In this document: positions 56,603-64,000 of the stretch, piece after piece
Layout: every line of letters starts with the position of its first letter
Numbering within the stretch: the stretch's first letter is position 1
DNA from: Neopestalotiopsis rosae
Taxonomy: Eukaryota > Ascomycota > Sordariomycetes > Amphisphaeriales > Sporocadaceae
Direction: 5' to 3'
Length of the DNA stretch: 64,000 bases
Assembly: GCA_023078685.1 (NCBI GenBank)
Contig: JALGAS010000003.1
Coordinates: 2,232,001 to 2,296,000, forward strand
Translations under genes and position numbers: made by a program
The notes under the pieces: generated by a model
Seen by the model: the letters and a program-made list of their open reading frames with translations, nothing else
Told to the model about the DNA's origin: nothing
Database searches by the model: none

Positions 56603-58346
56603 ATGGCAGCCAAAGTGTAAGTACAAGTTCAAATGCTCACTTTGAATCAAGCTTTTTTGGCATTAACACAATTCAGCATCGTCTTTGGCAGCCTCGGTGG
56701 CAAGCTCGAATCAGCCTTTGCAAAGCTTGCGACTTTGCACGCCAAGAACAACTTCTCCTTTGCCATCGTTTCCGGCAACTTGTTTGACGATGCTTCTGAT
56801 GAGAGCGATGCCGTTGTTGCGCGTCTTTTGAATGGCGAGATTCAAGTGCCCCTTCCAACTTACTTCACTGTTGGCACCACGCCCCTTCCTCCTCAGGTCA
56901 TTGAGCGCATCGAGAAGGATGAAGAGGTAAGTCGCCATCTCATACGTTTTCTTTTGGACAGAGGTATGCTCATTCTCATATTAGATATGCGAGAACCTAC
57001 ATTACCTAGGCAAACGCAGCGTCAATAAGACATCAGATGGCATTAGAATTGTCACCCTTGGAGGCGCTCTGGATGCAAGCATTGTTGGTGGGCAGTCCAA
57101 GGAACAGCACTTGCCATTCCACACGGCCAGTGATGCGGCTGCTCTGAGAGGCGCCAACAAGACCGACATTCTTCTTACCTCGACTTGGCCGGCAGGAATA
57201 TGGACAAACTCACGAGTTGTTCTGGCTCCTGAAAACCAAGCTGCAGTTGCAAGCTCTCAGGAAGTCGCAAACTTGTGCAACGTCATCAAGCCGCGATACC
57301 ACTTTTCATTCTCTCCGGCTGATTTCTTCTATGAGAGAGAACCTTTCTTCTATGCCGAGTCGGACGATAATGGTGAGCGAGCCGTTACTCGTTTCATCTC
57401 GATGGCTCCTTTCGGCAACGCTGCAAAGGCCAAGGCCATGTACGCCTTTAGTATTGAGGCCGGAGACAACAAGTCGTTGCCCCCAGCAGGTAGCACAGTA
57501 TCTCCATTTGTGCCTCCCAGAGCCGCGAAAAGGCAGGAACCGGACGGCCAATCTGGACATTCGAAACGACATGGTAACGACAGACACGGTCGGAGAGGCC
57601 GTCAACGACATGAGCACCGTCCTCCCCCTGGACCTCAGGATTGTTTCTTCTGCCTTAGTAATCCAGCCATTGAGACACATCTGATCTGTTCAATTGGAGA
57701 ACACTCCTACGTCACCACGGCAAAGGGCCCTCTGCCCGGTCCTGACACTTTCTCTGCTTCTGGCATTCCCTTTACAGGTCACCAGATCATCATTCCCCTG
57801 GCTCATGAGCCGACTCTACGGGCTATGCCTACCGAGGGTTTACTGGTCTACTCGGAAATGTCAAGATACAAGGAAGCGCTACAGGCCATGGTTGCCAAGC
57901 AGTCCAACCATAAGCTCGGCGCCTTGACTTGGGAAATCAGCCGGTCCCGCAACATTCATGCTCATTGGCAGTTTGTACCTGTGCCCATTGATTTCCTTCA
58001 AAAGGGCCTTGTCGAGGCTGCGTTCAAGGTTGAGGCCGAGAACCTGAAATACCCGCCCTTGAAGGAGCGAAACCTAGGCTCTGGCATGGACGAGGAGGGC
58101 GACTTTCTGCGTCTCTGGATCTGGTACGACGATAGTGACGCGGCCATCCACGGCAAGGAGCTCGTCATGTCGCTCGACGACAGCTTCCGTTTCGATTTGC
58201 AATTCCCGCGAAAGGTGTTGGCCAAGCTGCTCGAGCTCGAAAACCGACTCGATTGGAAGGCTTCCACTTTCAGTGTGGAAGATGAGACGGCCGACGCGGA
58301 TCGCTTCAAGGAGGCTTTCAAGCCTTGGGACTTTTCTCTTGCATGA
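56603..58346 (+). CDS. CWF19L1/Drn1-type protein (CwfJ family)
   Basis: Exons 56603-56616, 56677-56926 and 56985-58346 give 541 residues; the first exon is 14 nt (MAAK plus two bases). Residues 1-230 are the N-terminal metallophosphoesterase-like domain (VIVFGSLGGKL, AIVSGNLFDD, HYLGKRSV) seen in CWF19L1 and yeast Drn1, where it is related to lariat debranching enzyme but lacks its full catalytic set. A Lys/Arg/His-rich linker (about 280-310) follows. CwfJ_C_1 begins with CFFCLSNP and contains a histidine-triad-like fold (GHQIIIPL, RNIHAHWQFVPVP). CwfJ_C_2 closes the chain (LRLWIWYDD, FPRKVLAKLL, WKASTFSVEDE). The family works with Dbr1 and the spliceosome in turnover of intron lariats. It is divergent from utp20. 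Confidence 0.9.
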
Positions 58347-58798
58347 TCACTTTTCTTTTTACACTTTATGCAGTAGATGGCGAGAGAAAAGTAGATGTGC
58401 AATGATACCCTATCTGCATCGGGCTGGCGTATGGCGTTCAAAATTCTTTTGTATTGGTTTGACGTGGATTTTCAACCTTCCGGGCTGCTTATGAATGGGC
58501 AGCAGGAGTTATAAAATCTTTTTCACGGATAACATCTGGTCTGAGACCATTCAAGATTACGGGCCCTTCTATCGATGCACCAATTTCAGGTAGCGAATAA
58601 TATACAACAAATTCGAGGGCATGTAATTATCTATAATCACATGTTCAATAGTGCTGGTCTTTTAAGCCCGTGCCACCAAGTTGACCTAGGTTATGCTAGA
58701 TGTGCTCATACCTAAACGTTCGCTAGCTTAAATGTCCTCCGACATGACCTAAATGATAATATGCAGGCGGTTTATGAAAAGAAAGGACCACCTCAGTG
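58347..58798. other. Convergent 3' intergenic region
   Basis: About 450 bp between the Drn1-type gene and the membrane-protein gene. AT-rich 3' UTR sequence; no gene supported. Confidence 0.4.
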
Positions 58799-61138
58799 CT
58801 AGACTCTTGACGTCATGGGAGACATGGGAGGTGAATACACAACCTCACTCGGGGACAATCCTCCAAGCGGCAGCTGAAACTCACGGCTTTCCTCCAAGCG
58901 GTCGGCCTCCTCGCGGAACACCTTTCTGAGTCTTCGCTGGTGCCACCAGCAGAGTGCGCAGACGACACTTAGCACACTCACGGCCACGGAGCCAATGACG
59001 GTCCAGTAATCTTGGGCGGCCACGATGCTTTCTGCCGTATTGTCGCTCATGTTGATCCATGCCTCGGGATCGTCTGGCTTCACCCAGTACTGTATCGGAA
59101 TCTGCTCAATTTGTTAGCCACAGAACCTGCTTTGTTTGTCTTTCCTGATCTTCTAACAACCAGGCCTATCTACCTAGAAAGATGAGAGGAAAAGAGAAAG
59201 GACGGCAAGTGTTTTCTTACTCTACACAAACACGAGTGGTACACGCCTAAGAGCTGCATAAACGTCCCACCCACGGCAGCTAGCACGGCAAAAAAGGCGA
59301 CAAAGGCCTGCGCCCACCAGTTGATGGCCTTTGCAGGAGTCTTGGTGTCAGTCCAGCGCGGGCCGTACTGGACCTTGAGGTAGACCTCCCAGATCCATAG
59401 CAGCATCTCGCAAGCCTGGGTGATGGCGTACACGAGATAAGTGAGCGTGCGGCAAGCAAGGGACGTCCTGGGCGTGTTATAGGATACCAGAAAGGCTAGG
59501 AGCGACGGCGTGAGGAGCAGGAAGAGGGTGCCAACGATGATGTTGAGCTTGTCCGTTAACGTCATACTGAGACCTTTGCGAACGTGGTCGGGCGTAATGA
59601 GATCCTCGTCGCCCGAGATCTGGCGGTCTTTCGAGTACTCTCGTATGGCCTCGTAGACCCATCGCCGCTTGTTTGGTCCCCTGTTCCACATGGTCACCGT
59701 CTGGAAGCGGCCCTCATAGGTGTGTTCGATGAGCGAGTAGCCTCCAAAGTGACCACCAACGACTTTTCCCAGCGGTAGACTTTTTATCTTGTCCTTGAGT
59801 TGGTCCCAAAAGCTCAGTTCGTGCTTCTCGCGTGCGGCATAATCCCCGCCGTCATATACAATGCCTTGCAGAGCGCTTGGGCTATTTGAGGAGAGCATAG
59901 CGCACGAGACAATGGCCAGGTACGGTATAGTCATCCACCCTGTCGAGGATCAGCTACGCGACGACCTGGAAGAGGAGTTTAGACTTACATGTTCCAAAGG
60001 CCAATGCATGTGCTTGGTCATTGTCGCCTAGCTGATTATCGATATCCAGTACCGTATATATAAACCCGCCCACGAAGAAAAGGATTGGAGCTCCCATGGT
60101 CGATCCGAAACTAGGCACATTGGATTAATGAAGTGGTGACTAACGGTAGCAAATCAGGTTCGTATCATACCTTTCTTGGGCCATGAGAATCGATTTGAGC
60201 TTTGTTGGTAGAGATATTTCTCCGAGCTCCGGCTGCAACGACATTTGTGAACCATTTATGCCATTGAGCATCGTCATCACTCGGGTCCATGTATTGTCGG
60301 TAATGGTAGAATGGGCAGTATCCGTCGTCTGCGTCCGCTTTGCAGTATACAAGCCATAGCTGTCCTGGCGCGTGGAAGCTGATATCCTTTGGGTCTCCAA
60401 GCTGCTGGAATTGATCCGCAGGTTGCCGACCACCACTGCTAAGAGCAGTTGCGCCCGGAGTTTCACGGGCATCTGTGGACGGTCGTGCAGTTTGGCGGGC
60501 GGACTTAGGAACTCGAGGATTTTCCGGTCAAGAACAAATTCGTAAACACCACTTAAGAGCATCGGACCGGCAAAAGCAAAACACATTGACAACCATACCA
60601 TGGTATCGATCAACATGAGAATGCCCGCCATGAGTAACCGAAGCCAGTATGTCGTGAAACCAATGACGTTCCGCGGGTGTGCCTGGAACACAAATTCCGG
60701 TATTGCGAGCTTGCGGGTCCTTGGTATATTGAGGCAAAAGGCGAGGGACGGTAGGAGGAACTGCACCAGAGGACCGACCCATTGATTGAGTTTGTTTGGG
60801 TGTGAGATCTCCCAACCGTTGCACTCAGAAATGCACCATCGATATGTGACAATGATGTTGGGGGATCCATTTCGATCTCCATTATACTGGGCCCCGCAAG
60901 GGAAAATGCCACCCTCAACAGAGTTCAGTACATCGTTGATCGAAACACTGGGCTCAAAGTAAGAGTCATTGCTGAACGTCAACTGTTCATTCTGGATGGT
61001 CAAGGAAGTATTGGCGGCACGGAGGCAACAATGCGTGAAGTTCTGACCACCCAGGAAGATTGACCGTGTGTGGTCTGGGGGCAGATAATCAAGTCCAGCG
61101 AGTGCTGGGACAGCTTCACCGACACTTGAGAAGTTCAT
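58799..61138 (-). CDS. Multi-pass membrane protein of unknown function
   Basis: Four exons, 60171-61138, 59989-60110, 59221-59939 and 58799-59101, give 703 residues with all phases consistent. The start is the ATG of MNFSSVGEAVP; the frame continues upstream only with non-ATG codons, so a further 5' exon is possible. The N-terminal 150 residues hold NFTHCC, glycosylation sites and four or more cysteines, and look extracellular or lumenal. Eight to nine hydrophobic segments follow: about 160-180, 205-235, 265-285, 325-345, 368-385, 480-503, 515-540, 560-590 and 638-660. A charged cytosolic-looking loop (about 395-475) contains KDRQISGDEDLI. The C terminus is short and Pro/Ser-rich. I do not recognise the family and see no transporter or receptor signature. 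Confidence 0.8.
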
Positions 61139-61860
61139 AATAATGAGGAAAATCGGTCGGATGGTTTGTTCCGGGTATATTACCGTCAACCGAGGCTCGA
61201 GAGCCGGCGCCAGCAATATATACTCATTTCAACAAACAAGGTAGAAGGTCGTCCCGGCTTTCCTGCGATAAGAGAAAGAGTCAATTATAATACTGGCTGA
61301 AGGAATTGTGGCTGTCTCATACGTCCGGTAGTGCTATCCGGGCTTGTCTCACTCGAACCTGGATACTATAGGATGTCATCCCACGCTAGAGGCGGCGCGT
61401 CTGTCATTCTCGTCATTACTCATTGGTTTCGCGGAAAACGTGGTACGCCACTGGATAAGGTCTGGTATTGGCATTCAAAGCACCAGGAGATATGCTTCAA
61501 GACTCGTCGTACAAAGTAAGAAAACCAATACCGCGGGACGATCAATAAAGAGCAGTGGCGTTATCCTTCCATCACCTCTAGCTTTATCGCCAAAAACCAG
61601 AGGCGCGGGAACGAGCGGCTATCCCAAATCTGTCAGAACTTTATTTGCTGAGGGCTCCCACCACCCTATTGGTTCCAGAAAGCGTCAAGCGCAGAGACAT
61701 GCTTCTGAAGAAAATTCTATTTCCGGACCGAAGAACGGTAGCACAAATACGTCTTGCATATGCTATCTTTTGCGTAGCCTTTTCTGTGATGATCGCGTAT
61801 GTGCGCATGCTGTGCCCTTGCAATTCCTCTCCAGATAATTCATGAATGTACCTCGTATCC
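61139..61860. other. Intergenic
   Basis: About 720 bp with the promoter of the membrane-protein gene and the 3' UTR of the aminopeptidase gene (tandem, both minus). ORFs here are short and overlapping. Confidence 0.4.
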
Positions 61861-63339
61861 TCAATTGATGGTATCGTCGCGGAGTCGCAGCAGCTCTCTG
61901 AAAACATCGGCTGCGTGACTCCTTAAAGCCCCGTGGAAATGGACTGTCGTTTCCCAAGTCTTACAGCCTTTAATAATGGAGGCGGTCTTTCTCGAGTCCT
62001 CCGGAAATACGTACATATCCTCATAAATAGCAGCATAGACTGGAACTGTGTTCTTTCGAAGTTGGGCCTCATCATAAAGCGCAGGCCATTCATCAAATTT
62101 GGCAAGAATCTCGGCAGTCTCTTTCAGCTGATTGAGCTCGTCGCTGGTGTCGAAAAAGAATGGATACACCATTTCTCCGGAGAAGAAGAGTGGTTCCTCC
62201 TCTTTCAAGGACTGAGGCCCAGCCCAATCTTTTTGTAGCCATTGGAAGTTCTCGAGGCTTTTCCCGACTCTCTCAGCAGCCCAATTGCTTGCTATTCCAG
62301 GACGGTAACACCAAATGGGCTCGTGGAGAACACTATATATTGGCGCATCATCCCAACCCATCGCTTGTTGAATATCGTTCAGGGTAGCTCTTGTAAAGAA
62401 GCCGAATTGGTCAAGGTCACCCTTCATCTTGACGACGTAATTGTGTACTATGTCCAGGCCATAGTACTTGCCAAAATTAATGCCCAACGTGAGGAAGAGC
62501 GGGACCGTTAGTCTTCCTCCTGCAGGCAAAGGGACGCCTTCATTCCCTCCCAGTTCTCGAATCTTTGCGGCAATGGCTTTGACATGAGCAATATCTGCTG
62601 GGAACTTTTCGTAGTAAACCTTGTTCCGCTCGATAACCTTTCCATAAGTGGATTGGTAGGTTTCGTCGGCATTCTTGTCCAGAGCCACCAAGCCGCCGGT
62701 GATGAAGCATTCGCGCAAGCCATCAGGTTGAAGAGAAAGGTAGGTGAGAGTTGTCATGCCACCAAAAGACTGCCCGAATGTTGACCATTTCTGCTTCTCT
62801 GGCGGGTAGTCCTTGGTCAGGTATTTACGAACGGACTCGCAATCCCTCACGATGTTGTCCGCCCTGAATAGTTTCAGATAGTCGGCTTGCTCCTGGGGGC
62901 CCCCTATGAGTTTGAGGGTTTCAGCTGAGATAGTAGAGCTGAAGCCGGTGCCTCGGTAGTCCAGCAGGAGGAGTTCATAGCCTCGATCGAGCATGTGCGA
63001 TGATAATGTGCTATCTTGGGGCTGTGGGTTACCAAATCCGGGACCGCCCTGGAGGTAGACAAGCAGAGGTTTCTGTGCCGCCTTGGCCTGCTCTTCCGCC
63101 GACGGCTCGATTATGGGACGTTCATACTTGGAAACAGTCCTGCCAAATAGCTTGATCTGCTCGCCAGTGGGTCTAGAGTAATCGAGGGGTACCTCGAACC
63201 ACAGTTCTGTTACCAGAAGTTTACCTTTGTATGAAATATCAGCGAGATTGTCTATAGCATGAGGCAAGGAGTGCATCCTACCAGGTACGAGATGTGGTCG
63301 GCTTTTGGAAACCAGGCGCGCAAGTGTAGACCAGCTCAT
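61861..63339 (-). CDS. Prolyl aminopeptidase (proline iminopeptidase), peptidase family S33
   Basis: Single exon, 492 residues. An alpha/beta hydrolase with the S33 signatures: oxyanion-hole QGGPGFG (about 97-103), LLDYRGTGFSS, nucleophile elbow GQSFGG (S191), a long helical cap (about 215-380), then YEDMYV with the probable catalytic Asp and LRSHAADVF with the probable His. It removes N-terminal proline from peptides. Two in-frame starts are possible: Met1 gives a basic, Ser/Arg-rich 21-residue N terminus that resembles a mitochondrial presequence, while Met22 (MHSLPHAI) starts at the conserved domain and would give a cytosolic form. No signal peptide is present. Confidence 0.88.
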   Translation of the reverse strand: MSWSTLARLVSKSRPHLVPGRMHSLPHAIDNLADISYKGKLLVTELWFEVPLDYSRPTGEQIKLFGRTVSKYERPIIEPSAEEQAKAAQKPLLVYLQGGPGFGNPQPQDSTLSSHMLDRGYELLLLDYRGTGFSSTISAETLKLIGGPQEQADYLKLFRADNIVRDCESVRKYLTKDYPPEKQKWSTFGQSFGGMTTLTYLSLQPDGLRECFITGGLVALDKNADETYQSTYGKVIERNKVYYEKFPADIAHVKAIAAKIRELGGNEGVPLPAGGRLTVPLFLTLGINFGKYYGLDIVHNYVVKMKGDLDQFGFFTRATLNDIQQAMGWDDAPIYSVLHEPIWCYRPGIASNWAAERVGKSLENFQWLQKDWAGPQSLKEEEPLFFSGEMVYPFFFDTSDELNQLKETAEILAKFDEWPALYDEAQLRKNTVPVYAAIYEDMYVFPEDSRKTASIIKGCKTWETTVHFHGALRSHAADVFRELLRLRDDTIN

Positions 63340-64000
63340 GTTGACGGACCCCTAGCTTGGCACAATGAATGACTTACAGACCACGCTTCCAATATGTAGC
63401 CACGCGTAACAAGAAATGGAGATGTCACAGCCAAGAATATCGACGAACAAGAATTGCTAGATTGCGGTGGCAGACGTATAAAACGAATGCACAAGTCGCG
63501 TGTGAGGGGAAGCGGGCTTTGTGTGAAAGTGTTGTCAGATATCTAAACTATGTGGTACGTATCGAGCTGGCAAGATAATACATGTAGATAGCTTGAGGTA
63601 CCTACCTACCTACAGTAACCTAGTTGTATGCAAGAAAATGGGGCAAGCCAAGTGCAGTGTATCGTGAACCAGGTAAGGTACATAGGTATCAATCGTTGAG
63701 CTATTGATTTATGGCGTTATTCGCCTATAAGGATCTTTGTATCGTATTCTCTCGACGCACTCAACAATACTTGCACGCCATAATCATTCGAGCCGTTGTT
63801 CACTCCGTACATAATCCGTGGCTGAGAGTTCGAGGTCAATTCGTGGTCGAACCCCGAGTGGCCTGGGCTGCTGAAGGTGGGGTGCTCCAGTCGTTACACC
63901 ACACGATATGCAATTAAGCAGCAGCGCGTCACCCACCCAAGCCGACCGAGCCACTTCGGAGCTCTCATCGGCTTCTCCTGCGTCCCCATACCAAAACCTG
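63340..64000. other. Terminal intergenic region with TACC repeats
   Basis: About 660 bp upstream of the aminopeptidase gene. It includes GGTACCTACCTACCTAC at about 63597-63613 and further GTACC/GGTAC words near 63680, a motif type common in hypocrealean intergenic DNA. A tRNA-like A-box/B-box pair on the minus strand at 63843-63910 does not fold into a full cloverleaf. No protein gene is supported. Confidence 0.4.

Overview
This is nuclear DNA of a filamentous ascomycete. The genes are split by short introns (mostly 50-60 nt, GT-AG with CTAAC-like branch sites), both strands are used, and gene content (Erj5, Utp20, Cul3, dapB-type dipeptidyl peptidase, ascomycete laccase, GH131, 2EXR and DUF7587 families) points to Sordariomycetes, most likely Hypocreales. 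The lineage is an inference from gene content; the sequence does not name a species. No rRNA, convincing tRNA, CRISPR array or intact transposon was found.

Layout. 1-5.8 kb: the 3' end of an unrecognised gene, the ER J-protein Erj5, a Gln-rich hypothetical protein and a short 2EXR-domain gene. 5.9-6.7 kb: an AT-rich, gene-free island. 6.7-9.4 kb: a secreted GH2 exo-beta-D-glucosaminidase. 10.5-18.4 kb looks accessory: a seven-exon protein-kinase-like gene, two tandem DUF7587 paralogs carrying an ADP-ribosyltransferase-like R / S-x-S / E-x-E pattern, 1.9 kb without a supported gene, and a small secreted protein. 18.4-21.3 kb is a long divergent intergenic region leading to a five-exon laccase (21.4-23.3 kb). 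23.9-32.2 kb: an ICMT-like membrane methyltransferase, the vacuolar dipeptidyl aminopeptidase B and a modular CE4 polysaccharide deacetylase. 33-38.5 kb: a large disordered protein, a GH131 glucanase-family protein and a small Ser/Cys-rich protein. 39.2-42 kb: cullin-3. 43-45.3 kb: a secreted GH29 alpha-L-fucosidase. 46-47.5 kb: a mitochondrial DNL zinc-finger (Zim17-type) protein with a long extension. 48.1-58.3 kb: Utp20 and, divergently from a shared 414-bp promoter, a CWF19L1/Drn1-type protein. 58.8-63.3 kb: a multi-pass membrane protein and an S33 prolyl aminopeptidase.

How the genes relate. Most are independent housekeeping genes. A secreted carbohydrate and oxidative set recurs through the window (exo-glucosaminidase, CE4 deacetylase, GH131, GH29, laccase). 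The deacetylase and exo-glucosaminidase could act in sequence on chitin/chitosan. Utp20 and Drn1 both serve RNA processing and share a promoter.

The most interesting items are: the DUF7587 pair with its ART-like signature; a Utp20 intron that contains a near copy of the adjacent exon (possible intron gain by local duplication); the fused mitochondrial protein with an internal presequence-like motif; a 4-nt first coding exon in dapB; two GC-AG introns; and three tandem beta-rich modules in front of the CE4 domain. Exon boundaries were worked out by hand from splice consensus and reading phase, so they are predictions.
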